This document shows, piece by piece, positions 33,386-44,932 of a stretch of DNA of 64,000 nucleotides. The notes under the pieces were generated by a model, which saw nothing but the letters and a program-made list of their open reading frames with translations, was not told where the DNA came from and ran no database searches. The stretch covers positions 124,001 to 188,000 of the forward strand of contig JABYQQ010000014.1 in the NCBI GenBank assembly GCA_022605405.1, in the 5' to 3' direction. The position numbers and the translations under genes were made by a program. Within the stretch, counting starts at the first letter, position 1. Each line of letters starts with the position of its first letter. The DNA is from Earliella scabrosa. Lineage: Eukaryota > Basidiomycota > Agaricomycetes > Polyporales > Polyporaceae.

Positions 33386-35138
33386 TCAGGGGCTTCCGGC
33401 CAACCACTCGTGCGCCAACAGCTCCGGTATCGTCGCGCGCGCGGCCGGGTCAAGGGCCATGCATCGGCGGATGAATGCGGCTATGATCTGCGCCTCCCGC
33501 TCAGGGACGAGTCCTGCATACTTGATGTCTCTTTCGTCGTCGGTGCCGGAGTAGAGACGCTGCTCTAGAGTGTCGCCTCTAGCTAGCATGGGTTCGAAGC
33601 GGAGGAATTTACCTAAATGGCGCGGCACGTCCGGACTATGGTCAGTGCTCGGGTTCGGCAAACGATAGTGACACACAACCTACCGGAATCGTCAAAGTAC
33701 TCGGACCGCCTAGCACATCTGCGGAGGAAGTCGACGGGGAAGGGCCCGAGAAGTTCTGCGAGTTGCGCGAGGTGGACGTCTGTGAGCGTCACGTTCGGCG
33801 TTCGCATTGTGTCGATCACAGGATGACCCGTGAGAATCGTGAGGACCTGGAGGGCAGAGTAGTATCGAGTGAGTACACGAGTAATTGTGACCCATAGACT
33901 CACCATATACCCTACTGCCCAGACGTCAACGGGTGTGGACCACGGGTGGTGGAGGATCACTTCGGGTGCCCGTAGGAGCGGAGACATGACCTCCATGCCC
34001 AGCTTGGCCTGCTCGATCGGAACGGCTATCGGAGACTCAGGTTATTTCGCCAACGTAGTCTCAAGGGAGAACATACCGGAGCCAAATTCGCTCAAACACC
34101 ACTCGAAGCGTTGAAACAGTCCATGAGGTAACAGCGATTGCGATTTGGCGGTGGGGGCCCATCCCGGTGACAGTTCGAGGTAAGACTCGGATTCTGCCGG
34201 GTATGTCTCGGAAGGGTCACCCTGAATCTCTCGTGCAATTTGCTGATTGCTAGCTGGATGAGAGAAGATCACGTTTTCGGCCTTCACATCTGCCTCTTCG
34301 TCAGCGAGGAGCGCAATAGAAGAAGGTGGAAAGAGACCTGTGTGTATGTAGCCGGATCCATGTAGAAAGTCAAGCGCGAGGAGAACACGCTTGATGATCG
34401 GCTTGACCGCTCCCACAGGCGGCCACTTGAAAGGTGCATGTTCGAGAACCGCGTGCAGCGACATGGAGAATGGAATGGTGACAACACAGCGGTGCTCTCC
34501 ATGTGGGCTGCGTGCAACGAACACGTGCTGGGCTTTGAAGCAGTGCTGTCTTCCAGGATGTGAGGTGTCTCTGTTGATGACTTCGAGCACCTCTAGCTCG
34601 CGACTAGAGTGGATGGCATTACTGGCTTCAATTGTGAACACTTTGATAGCTACGTAACTCTCGCCGGTGGGCGCGCTATCGCCACAATTGTCAGAATCGT
34701 CAGAGCAGAATATCGTTCAACGGGTGCATACCTGACGTCCTTTGCGAGCCAGACACTTGATGTGAGAGAGTAACCCAACTTGCGAACGATGACGTAGCGA
34801 CCGTCGTGTAGCTTATCACCGAAACGTAGAGGAATAAAGCCTGGCCCAGGAGGATGTCCAACCATGTGCGGCTCTTCTTGACACATATATGTTCCTCCCT
34901 CCCCTTCCGGGCCCTCGTCCACCTCAATCACATTCATGTCCGCGAACGAGGCGAGAGGTTCGTTGCTATCCAGATTGCTTAAGCTTGCGGGAATCGACGC
35001 GGCTCGGGCTTGAGCGCCTGGGGCGTGGAAAACTGGAGATGGGTACCATGGCCTCAGAGACAATAGCGCACTACGACCAGGAAGAGAGGGTCTCAGAAAC
35101 CGACGCAGTTGTTTGCGTAGGAGAGGTCGCGCAAGCAT
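33386..35138 (-). CDS. SRPK-like protein kinase with degenerate catalytic motifs (predicted pseudokinase)
   Basis: About 505 residues from exons 35138-34732, 34675-34077, 34025-33904, 33846-33684 and 33612-33386 (sum a multiple of three). The layout is that of agaricomycete SRPK-like kinases: LRFGDKLHDGRYVIVRKLGY, SVWLAKD, then YVAIKVF (ATP-site Lys kept), RELEVLEVINRDTSHPGRQH, ALDFLHGSGYIHT, LRAPEVILHHPWSTPVDVWA and MALDPAARATIPELLAHEWL. Three core sites have changed. The glycine loop reads GYSLTSSV, IHTGLFPPSSI stands where HxDLKPEN is expected (catalytic Asp and Asn lost), and SEFGS stands where DFG is expected. The frame is fully open, so this is more likely a non-catalytic kinase-like protein than a dead gene. 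The Arg-rich N-terminus may be a mitochondrial signal. Confidence 0.84.
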
Positions 35139-35180
35139 AGTAGTCGTGGAAAAGGGACAAGGCAGTCAGCACAGCCACAG

Positions 35181-35196
35181 ACGCGTCGCGACGCGT
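35181..35196. promoter_or_regulatory. Perfect 16-base palindrome with two ACGCGT boxes
   Basis: ACGCGTCGCGACGCGT, lying 43 bases upstream of the kinase-like gene's start codon. ACGCGT is the MluI cell-cycle box bound by MBF-type factors in fungi. Whether it acts here is inferred from position only. Confidence 0.5.
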
Positions 35197-36120
35197 TGCT
35201 ACCACGTGAGTTAGGACAAGCGCCGTCTCCGGCCAAGCAAGCTTCAACTGCAACGTCCATCGCGAAGAGTAGATCTTCTCTGTTGCTCAGGTATGTACGC
35301 CCAGCTCCTACTCGAGACAGACCCGTAACCAATGAACTTCCACCCTCAAGTCGCGGTGGCGTCAAGGACACGCTACCATGAGCCTGTGCCACAGCACTGA
35401 GTAGTCTCCTCTTGAGGGGCATGTGAGACATCTACACGCATTCTCCCCCGTTACTGATATACTTGTGTGTATATTAATGATGGTTACAAGGCATGTAGAT
35501 TATGGCGCCCCATGCACGCGACACTGGGCGTTGCGCCCGAAGTCACTGACATTGCAGGTGTATCTCCATAGCTATATCTTGGCTATACATATCATCATCG
35601 TGCTGCCTTCTATGTTCTATACACCCTCCCCTCGATACTCTGTCCGGTCTCTATTGGTGGTTATGCTGCCATTCTGGCCGGGGTGCGTACAGCCCTCTTT
35701 TCTGCGTCTTCCGTACCTGTGCCATGACGCCTTGGAACTGACTGTACGTGACAGCATCAGATGACAGTGGTCAGTCGGCTTCTAGATGCGAGCGCGCCTC
35801 ATCCTCAATTGAAGACCACACGAGTCGTTTTGTTGCAACGAGCTATGGAGGGTAGGCAAAAACCGGAATCACGATCAAGCCCGGGTCGCAACAACGTAAA
35901 TGGCATCGTCATGTACTTTCCGTATTGCATGATTTGATAGAGCCAATTACGAAGGGCGCGCCGATGGTGACTTGAGCGCGAGCATGGCTGTAGCTCTTCT
36001 CTATGGGCGGATCTGTTACCGCATACTAGGTCACTGCATTGGCACTACGGAAACAACACCGCCTAGCCGTTCAAGTTCCATCATAGAGCGGTTGGTGAGT
36101 AGTATCCGTCGTGATTCTTC
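35197..36120. other. Divergent intergenic region at the strand switch
   Basis: Separates the minus-strand block from the plus-strand block. No gene seen; likely promoters on both sides. Confidence 0.55.
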
Positions 36121-37041
36121 ATGTGCTGGATGCTCTTAAACGCCACCTCTACTGTACACTTGTCAGCTTTCACTCACATTGCATATGTCCATTGTATCGA
36201 CATGATATATACCGCTGCTTCCAGTGACCTCGATCCCACCTCTTATGAACCTCGTTGGACTGATGCCCGAAAACCATGCTACTCCCAACATGACTCGACA
36301 GGCGGGGAAATCAGCCTCCATTCCCAAGGTGTGTTACCCTGTAGATGTTCGACACAGAGTGAGCTCAATGTAGTATCCACAGCGCTGTTCCCTTCGGTTA
36401 CAATGCGCTCGCTAGGCATTCTTCCTCGCGAAGATAATGAACCGCCAAGTCAGACGCACCATCCGGAGCCACATCACACTTCGTCGTCTAGTCTCGAGCA
36501 ATCGTCCAAGTCTACTCCTCGTCCTCACCAACACCATGAGCATAAAGCCCAACAACATGAGCATAAAGCGCTGAAGATTATTCCTGCGATTGCGATGGCA
36601 ATTACCCTCATTCTTCTTCTGATCATCCTGGGATGCTACTGCGTTCTGCGGAAGAGACGGCTGCGCCGAGGTGCACAGGAAGACACCGCATCTGCTGCAT
36701 CATTTGACCTCGGTACGTATCTTGTGGATCAGACAATCGGATCGGTCTAACATGAGAGTCTGGATGATTACATCTCAGCACGCTCTGTGGCGTCGGACGA
36801 GGAGTCTCCACCGCCTTATGCATCTCCCTCGTCTTACGGGTCAGAATGGGGGCGTCGTACATCGCTCAAGTCTTCGGACGTTCCAAAGCTACCACCGTAC
36901 GGTTACACGGCACATGAGCCGCAGCTTCCGTGTGACGACGACGCCCCGGGATGTGGGGAGGACGGCTCGTCGATCTGTCACACGGAGGACAAAGCCCATC
37001 TCAGGAGGACGCCGTCAGTACCTTTCAAACTCTCTGGGTAG
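36121..37041 (+). CDS. Single-pass membrane protein with His-rich stalk and two PPxY motifs
   Basis: About 284 residues from exons 36121-36712 and 36779-37041. The N-terminal half has no recognised domain. A His-rich stretch (TPRPHQHHEHKAQQHEHKA) lies directly outside the helix (IIPAIAMAITLILLLIILGCYCVL), which is followed by RKRRLRRG. The tail exon, after a phase-1 intron, has SPPPYASPSSYGSE and LPPYGYTAHEPQ. This second tail type (LP-x-YGYT-x-HEPQ) recurs at 42.2, 44.7, 49.6 and 54.9 kb. The start is uncertain: ATG 36402 would give a shorter protein, and a signal peptide is not obvious. The His cluster could bind metal ions; that is a guess from composition. Confidence 0.72.
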
Positions 37042-37816
37042 GAGCGGAGATCTACTAGACACTCTCTGATACCGTTATTGGCCTATCCGACAAGAATCTG
37101 TGTTTTGCGGACTACTATGAACTTCTTGGACAATGTGCATTGTGTATTCATCATTGCCTTGGCATCATTTGAGCTCTACGCATTGTGTGCTGCTGGTATT
37201 CATCACGCATAGCTCAAAGCACTTACGCATCATCCAGACCATGGCGGAGTCTTTGTAAGCACCGTATCTGCCGCACAGGCTGAATGAGTGAGAAATCTGC
37301 TGACCATGGCGGAGCCTATTCACTTCGGCTTCGGGAGTCACGTCTGTAGCAACCATTACGATTGTGCCACTCCTTGTCTAAGTGTCGGATCCTGTATCGC
37401 AAGGGGATAGTGGCATAGGAGGATCCGCAGACCATCTGTCATGGTATGTCTAGCTGCATGATTGTCTTCTGACCGAGCTCTCCAGAGGAAGAGTGGGGCT
37501 TTGTGACGTCTGCATGTGCGCTGTGTGGTTCTTGTGGTTTCGCCGATCAGATTGCCCAAGACATCTGCAACAATATATAGACACATGCACCGTAGCGCAC
37601 CTACATAAGCTTAAGTCATGTTGGACAGACACCGAGACGGTACACACCATACACTCGTCTCGCTCTTTCACAACTCCACTGAACGATACTCTAGGCGTGG
37701 TTGAGCTGCCTGAGCACACATTCCATATAGAAGGCAGATCATATAGGCTTTACCGGTACATACTCGTATCAACAATTCACCAGAGATCGGCATGCTCAAC
37801 TCAGGATCTCCTAGAT
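37042..37816. other. No supported gene
   Basis: 3' flank and next promoter. ACCATGGCGGAG occurs twice (near 37240 and 37303) without further order. Confidence 0.5.
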
Positions 37817-38997
37817 ATGGCGTTGCATCATTGGGGGTATCTGGAGTTGGTTCTGCTCATCGCTATCCCAAAGACAAAAGCTCTCATCTTTTTGGGAATC
37901 AAACCCAACCCGCCAGTGATGTGTACCCCGTCAGCATTCGTATGGACTGGAGCACTCGAGCCGCTCACCTTACGGCTCCACGCTGGCAATGCTGCCGTCG
38001 AAGAATTCAAGGACCTGTCGCATAGCGCCTTCATATGGAGCACGAACGTCCTCGCCGGGACCTCAGTTGCATGGACGCTCACGGACGCGCTGGGACTCTC
38101 TGTCTCTCACTCAATGGTCATCGGACTTGGGGAGACTCCCGACATGAGCTGCCTCAGCGAGAATCGGACGATGTCATCCTCATCCGTCGACACATTGTCC
38201 GCTTCACCCTCGATGTCGCCCACAAGCTCGTTCACGTCTTCAAGCGTAGCGTTCTCCTCGTTCTACATGACAAGCTCTCTCATACTCCCATCATCCGAAT
38301 CATCTCTCGACAAGGCAACTTCGACTGAGCCCTACACAACATCGAGTTCATCCGTTCACGCCCCAGTGTCCGCATCTACATACCTTATCATCTCGCAGTC
38401 CATGACCCACACTTCATCCTCTCATACCCCGTCGTCTACCATCGCCGAAGCTGTATCGGAGTCGAGGCACTTACCTGCAACCAGTCCAGGTGCCCTAGCG
38501 GGATACGCGGTCCTCGGCGCCGCAGCTGTCCTCTGTCTAGCCGTGTCGGCCTTGTGCTTCTGCAGAGCAAGACGGAGAGCGCGCGTGTTGAGAGTGACTC
38601 CATTGTCAGACGCCGGAGGTGTGTTCCTCATGCTTGATACAAGTCAGCGTTCCCGACACTAACACGTCGCGTAGATGTTCACCGAGTCGACTCGTGGCCG
38701 CCTGTGAGGAACAATTCTGTCATCGTCATCGAGGCAGACTCCCAATTTGGAGAGGAGGAGTTGCCGCCTTACCCTGCCGAGAACTCCTCCTACCTTCCGG
38801 AGTGGGGTGTAGCCAGTAATGCAGCACGGTACTCCAGGACTTCGAGTACCTGTGTAGGAGTGACGCCGCCCTCGACGCCTGAGGATCAGTGTGCTATCGT
38901 CCAGCCGTACCGGACATTCTTGTCCGTGTTCAGGCCGCCAGACACTGTCCGCACAGGAAGCAGACGGGATAAGCGGGGCATAGATGATCGATTATGA
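37817..38997 (+). CDS. Class I membrane protein with very Ser-rich stalk and LPPYPAE tail
   Basis: About 374 residues from exons 37817-38618 and 38675-38997. Signal peptide (WGYLELVLLIAIPKTKA), ectodomain with FVWTGALEPLTLRL, FIWSTNVLAGTSVAW and DMSCLSE, then a stalk of about 110 residues that is over one third Ser (STSSSVHAPVSAST type), expected to be heavily O-glycosylated. One helix (ALAGYAVLGAAAVLCLAVSALCF) and CRARRRAR precede the phase-1 intron. The tail starts DVHRVDSWPPV and has EEELPPYPAENSSY. The PPxY lies mid-tail, unlike the C-terminal copies. The protein end lacks the RLAGGP block. Confidence 0.82.
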
Positions 38998-41275
38998 CAT
39001 CTCGGATACATACGTGGACCCGATGGCGCTCTCGACGTTGTGGTGCGCGGCGGTGGACGGTTTGGACAAGCCGTAGATGATCATATGTGCGAGGGCTTGA
39101 ACCTGTGTATTCTATCAGCTAGCTGGACTATTAGACAAGCGGAAGTTAATCTGCGGGACCTCCGCGAGCAGAAAAGCATATGCATCATTGGAGTAGTCTA
39201 GCTGATGATTGTAGAGAGAGATAGAGGGAAATGGAGCGCCGGCGCGACACGCGTCGCGTCGCGTTACATACAGCTGGTTGCGAATTGCAAGGCCGAATGT
39301 TGTCAGGTGGCATTAATCACTGGTCATCCCATATCGCGATTCCGTCCGCAGGAATATAAGTCCATAGTAAGGACTTGAATAATGCTTTCGTCTCCGTTGA
39401 TCGGCCCTCTTGTCCGGGTGATTTGGCGCTCCGGTCCGCGTAAATATCGCATTCCTGTCCCGCAAGTTTTACAGAGCAATCTCGGGCATGCTTTTGGCAC
39501 TCAAGGCTTTAAGGTAGAGGTCTATCATACCCTCACACTGCATATAAATTGCTGTTTCGCCGTTGCATGGCTGCGATTGACGCAAACTGCAAGAGGCGGC
39601 GTTACCACCAGGAACGGCGGGATACCAAAAACAGTAAGGCGGCGGCCCGAACAGTCTAGCGCCCAACAGGATGCGGGCAACTAGCAAGGCAGAAATTAAG
39701 GATAGTCCTCCTGCCACGAAGCACCAAATGGCCCTATAGACAATTGTCCTGGCTTGAGGTAGAGAAGGTCCGTATATGTATGCAGTTTGAAGGCAAACGA
39801 GCGGGCGGATGATGAGCTGTAAAACGGTGGGGACCGATGCTCGATCCTGCCGGTAAGAGCAGCAAAAGAAATGACCGATGATTGATACCACCTGACATTA
39901 TCCAGTTTTGCTTGCGAATTTGGTGGCCGAGCGCCCATTTGCACAGCGCACTTCGCACACGAAAAATTCTAAAAATCATGCAGCACAACTTGGGTTCCCT
40001 GCTCGAATACATCCCTTCAGCAACATTAGAGACTCAAACGAAGGAGGACATGCATTTCTGAGTGACATGACAATAAAATTTTCGGTCTTTCATGTAGTCG
40101 CTGACGGGCGCCTAAACCGACCCACAAAGAGCAGATCGTTGCGAGCCAATAGCCCCATGTCGGTCGACTGAATGGCGTTGGGCAGCAGCAAAACACGCAT
40201 TTGGATGCATCCAGGTACCTTCAAGAGGAGAAAGGTGGGCAACAATGGCCCAATGCTCAGGCAAAGCTCTCTAGCAGTGGTGGATGACCTGGCTTCCGTA
40301 ACTCCGCCATGGGACTAGATACGACAATTCGGAAAACGTAGGTACATCGAACACGTTCAGAGGTATCCACATGTGCAGTTTCAAAGCCTCCGGATGACTA
40401 GCGAGGGAGGAGCTGAATTTTCTGAATTTCTTGAATTTCTCGCGTCGAAAGTGCGCGCGCGTCGGTCGGAGTTGGGCGGCCACCAAATATGCAACCAGCT
40501 GTATGGCCCGGAGGCACCCACGCGTCTGTGACGTGTCGTTCCAATCAGTCACGCCTGCTCCAACATCGCGGGTGGGCCGCTGGCTGTGCAGCAAACCCTC
40601 AGTTGTCCCTTCCCTGTCGCCGGTATCCCCACCACCGTGCATGACCACGCGATGCGATCTGGTCCCACACTTGACGAACTCGACCATGAATACCATCCCG
40701 ACGTCACCGAGGGTGGCACCATCTTCGAGAGGGAGGTTCGAGATCGCCTTGATTCCGCCGGCGAAGCTGTAGGGCGCACACCACGCGTTGAGAAGGACGC
40801 AGATTTATGAATGGACATTGTGGTGAGTTCTCAATCATCAACAACATCGTGATCATCCCATACATCGTATGATATAGTGGGGCCCCTTTACCTCTAACAG
40901 GATCGAGCACGCCGTTCATGCTCGCCACCATGCTGCCTGGGGTAGAGCGAGTTGGCCACCGAGGTCAGACTTTCCCGCAGGGAAGCTCACCGTGATTTAC
41001 GTCAAACAGGTGATCATCGCCATAGGTCTGTGCCTCCGTTCAAGCGGACGTCAGTGTTTGATCTCGACTCACGTCACCCCTATCGATGCGCTACAGACAG
41101 TCGATGCTCAGTGTCAGGAATCCCCCTCACGTTTAGTGCTATAAATTTGACACTTGCTGCGGTCTTCTAGCCGAGCCTCTTGACCCCTGTGAGCAGTACG
41201 CCCCTCTTCCGGTCGCTGCGGAGACTAGGTCTCACTTCCTTGCAGTTCCAACTGCCTGTGTAGCTCCACAGAACG
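38998..41275. other. Long stretch without a supported gene
   Basis: A minus-strand ORF at 39469-39891 has a hydrophobic run (AIWCFVAGGLSLISALLVARILL) that might be a remnant of a multi-pass membrane gene. A plus-strand ORF at 40586-40810 is acidic and unlike its neighbours but stands alone. GAATTTTCT-type units repeat near 40415-40440. None of these is strong enough to call as a gene. Confidence 0.45.
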
Positions 41276-42422
41276 ATGATTACAACCGACACGGTTTGGT
41301 ATGGAGTGGAAGAGTGCGTTGTCCTTGTGAGCACGGGTAACGGCCAGATGATCTGGGTTCAATGCGTTGATCTATGCGCAAATGACTATCCCGGTACGAT
41401 TTTCGTCCTACTCATCATGAACGACGGTTTTGCTGACGATAATGCTGTCATGGCAGGAGCCGTACTGTGTCATGTTCCGACCCAGGTCTACCCCTCCATC
41501 AGCACCACCACCGTCGCCGAAATATCGCCTGGTGTCACGAGTACAAGGTTCCACCCAGCTGCCGCATTCACCCAAATGCCCACCCTCCCGACCGAAACCA
41601 CTCTCCCTCCCAAACCGCCGCCAACGTCATCGGTTCCTACATATGGATCCCCCACGCACTCCCCGGATACAGACCCTCCCGGACGGCCTATGCCTCCCGG
41701 TTCTGTGTCGATGTCAACCAGGTCTCCCGGGGGAAACATGTCAGTCAGCATCACCCCAACCTCGCCGTCAGCAGACTCAACCACTACAGTCGGAGAAGCC
41801 TCGACGGCACCTCCAACTTCCTCGGTCTCTCTGTCTCTAGCCCAAGGCGGGCAGCTTTCGAAACAATCGATCGGCGCGATTGCCGCATCGGTGTCTATCG
41901 TCTGCCTCCTCTTGGTCATCTCGGGACTGTGGCTATGTTGGAGGCGCAGACGCAGTCGAGCACCCATGATGAATATCGTGCAGCCGTATGACGTCGGTGC
42001 GTCCCTCATCCATGCATCTGTACCTGTGGACAGACTTCCAGATGATGTTCTAACCTCTCACAGCTTCTGCGCCTGCGCATTCGGGGGCTTCGGGCAAGGC
42101 CTCCATCGAGCTACTACCACCGCCCTACCCCATCTCGCAACGTCCACGTCCTGTGTCTGGGAAGTCGGCGCTGGCTCCCAAGCTTCCTCTTTACGGGTAT
42201 ACTGCGCACGAGCCGCAGGTGCTCGAAGGGAGTGACGTGGGTTGGGGAGACGACGAGCATGGAGGTCTCGGTGTTGAGAAGTCGCCGGGGAATTTGTCGA
42301 TCAACAACCCGCGTCCGGATCCCGTCCGGCTGGCACCTCTAAGTCAGTATGGGAGAACTTCAAGAGTGTGTAACGATGATGCACGGTCAGTTGTGCGATT
42401 CCATTCTGCCAGGTCGGCGTAA
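41276..42422 (+). CDS. Single-pass membrane protein, Pro/Thr stalk, LPPPYP and LYGYTAHEPQ tail
   Basis: About 359 residues from exons 41276-41996 and 42064-42422. The N-terminal 65 residues show four Cys but no known domain; an upstream exon may be missing. The stalk (about 75-190) is Pro/Thr/Ser-rich (PPKPPPTSSVP, DPPGRPMPPGS). One helix (AIAASVSIVCLLLVISGLWLCW) is followed by RRRRSRAP. After the phase-1 intron the tail has LLPPPYPISQRPRP, a PPxY, then KLPLYGYTAHEPQ, the second tail type in which Leu replaces the second Pro. Helix, intron and tail place it firmly in the array family although the ectodomain differs from both main classes. Confidence 0.76.
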
Positions 42423-43562
42423 ACTCACCACCGGTCTCTCTTTGTTCGGATAGGGAGGTGAAGGCGCGCATTTCGATGGACTCCATGGACTCGCGCTGGA
42501 GCGGGGCTCAGGTTGCGAGCGCTGTATAACATATTGATAACTTATGATGGTGATCGTCACCGGCAGAGTCAATCAAGCCCAATCCAGGAATTCTTTTGCA
42601 CCTCCAACGTCCTTAAGCCTGCTGGCCGGTGTCTTACCTCAGAAGTCGTCTACGGTTGGTTCCTTATGCCTGATGCTGACTCGAAGCCTGAGCAGATATG
42701 CTGCACGAACTGGCACCTTGCGGATAGAGAGCTCCCAGATTCAGTGCGCAGGGCATAGAGAGTACTTACACCTGACCGAGACGACCGAGGCGACGACGCG
42801 CTCACATGTGTGACGTGACTCCGCCGTGCGTGACGGTCCACGTGGTACTGTGACCGTGACAACAGCGCGTCGCTGTCGATCTCTCAGGGTCGCGACTCGC
42901 GTCCTCCCTCCTCCGCACAAACACAACTGTTAGTGTTCAGCGACTGCCTGTTCTCATCGCCCATCGTCGCCGCGGTGCACGTCTTTTGCTCATGTGCTCC
43001 CTCGGACCTCTGTCTTGATCTACCATACGACTGAGCTGCTCTGCCAGCTTTATCATGTTTCGTCAAGTTCGATCGCTAGCGTGGACCAACCTGTCTCGTG
43101 GACGACACGGGCAACTTTGAGGGACTGACGAAGACTACAGGTCTGGAATACGACCCGAGGGTACGTGCTATACATCTTACATTGCATGCACCTCTCTTCT
43201 TTTCCCAATGCGATTTTCCGGGCGCTGTGGGAGTCATCACGGATAAGGCCTTTACTTCTCGCGTCCTCGCACTATGTGTCTAGTTCCAGAGATTCATGTG
43301 TCGTAGTGCTGGTGGTGACGTTGAACTCCGGTGCATGATGAGCACCTTCGCAATAGCATCCTCGACTCAGGGTCGGCACGCGTATTGAATGATCACAGCT
43401 AACAACTCTCACAGCGAGAAGAACGACAGTGATCCGCATGAAATGGAAGACTAGTGCGCCCCGCAGCCACTGACTGCCATATCTCCTCTGCTGATATCAA
43501 CTTTCCTGCCGACTCGTCCATCTCTTCTTGCTTGACATCGCGCCCCCGCTCATGCCCGTGTC
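42423..43562. other. No supported gene
   Basis: Short ORFs only. The last 150 bases are the likely leader of the next gene. Confidence 0.5.
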
Positions 43563-44932
43563 ATGACGGCGATCCACCAGAGGAGACAGCCGTCTTGCTC
43601 GACAGTTGTGTGCGACGGTCAGTCTTCTGTCGTCTGCCAACCTCCACCGAGTCAAGGCCAAGGTTCGAAGCCGCCACCACAGAAGCCGCCACCAGAGGGG
43701 CCGCCACCCGGAGGGTCGTCATCAGGAGGGCCGTCGCACGGAGATCAGGGCTCTGGCGGAGGCAACATCAGCTCCATATGCGAGAACTATCGTACGTCCT
43801 GAACATTGTCAGTCGTTGTGTCCCACTGACCAGCAGGCATCATCGAAGGTGCGGCAGGGCAGCCTGTTCCAGCTGGAACCGGCCTCCTGGATCTCGCCGG
43901 GCAGCTCCTCGCATCCGCCTGCAACATACCGGGGCACGCGACCAGCAAGATCCTCGATGGGTCGAAACCTCCTCCTGTCACTCCTGTCCCTCCTGCTGCC
44001 CTCCCTGTCGCTACCCCCACTTCCGTCCCCTCTTCAGAAGGCGGCGACTCTGCCGCTGAGTCGTCTTCCACCCACTCCCTGTCTTTCACGCGAACTCCTG
44101 CGACTCCGGATCCATCAGCAGTAGCGGCGGCAGCCCCGTCGACTGGGCTCGATGATCTTGTTCCTGTCCCAGTCGTCCCTCAAGGCGGGTTAGGATCAAT
44201 GGTCACAACCACTCTGACGTTATCCGGGAGCACTATCACGACCTTCCTCATCGGACCCGGACTTCCCACCACCACCATGACCCTCTCGCCAACAGGCGGC
44301 CCCGCGTCCGCTCTCCACGACAGTGGCGGGATCTCGAAGGGCGCACTCGCAGCGGTCATCACGGGAACCACCCTCTTCTTCCTCCTACTCGTCCTCGCCG
44401 GCTTCCTCTTCTGCAGACGCCGCCAAAGGAGGAAGGATGCGGAGAACATCAAATACGCCGCGCGGCCGTTCGAATTCGGGAATGGTACGTGCACCGGTAC
44501 GCGCAGTCGCTGCTCGCACTTCCGCTTCTGCTGATGCTGATGCTCGTCTTCTGCCTTCCTATTGGTTTAGCGCCGGAAGGGTCGGTGTTCGCGGCCCAGG
44601 CGAAGGAGCACGGACATGAAGAGGCGCTCCCACCCTATCTCGCGCCTTCTCGTATGTCTAGTGTGGGAGCGCGCCCGCTGTCAGAGAAGGAGGAGAAGTT
44701 GGATGGGGACGCGAAGCTGCCGGCATATGGCTACACGCTGCACGAGCCGCAGGTCGAGGATGGGTATGGGTATGAGGGCAGTTATGGGTTCGGGGGAGGT
44801 GAGCATAGGAGCGTCGGGTGCGCGGATGATGGGATGTTGGAGCGTCGAGGTCGTGCCCGCGGAGAACGAGATGGCGAGATGGTGCAGAGTGGGCTGCCGG
44901 TCGTGCTGGCGCCTCTGCGGCGGCACGACTAG
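43563..44932 (+). CDS. Single-pass membrane protein with Cys/Pro-rich N-terminus and LPPYLAP tail
   Basis: About 413 residues from exons 43563-43791, 43834-44484 and 44571-44932. The start holds CSTVVCDGQSSVVCQPPP followed by a Pro/Gly-rich run (KPPPQKPPPEGPPPGG), then a Ser/Thr/Pro stalk ending in a Thr-rich beta-prone segment (MVTTTLTLSGSTITTF). One helix (LAAVITGTTLFFLLLVLAGFLFC) is followed by RRRQRRK. After the phase-1 intron the tail reads HEEALPPYLAPSR (PPxY) and KLPAYGYTLHEPQVED. No signal peptide is visible from the chosen ATG, so a first exon may be missing. The tail identifies it as a member of the array's second tail type. Confidence 0.74.

Noticed and set aside
39230..39275. CG-rich ACGCGTCGCGTCGCG stretch near 39.25 kb as a second regulatory palindrome
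   Set aside because: It is not a full palindrome and has no gene start nearby.
41276..41480. Hydrophobin-like N-terminus of the 41.3 kb gene
   Set aside because: Several Cys and hydrophobic runs are present but the eight-Cys hydrophobin spacing, including CC pairs, is absent.
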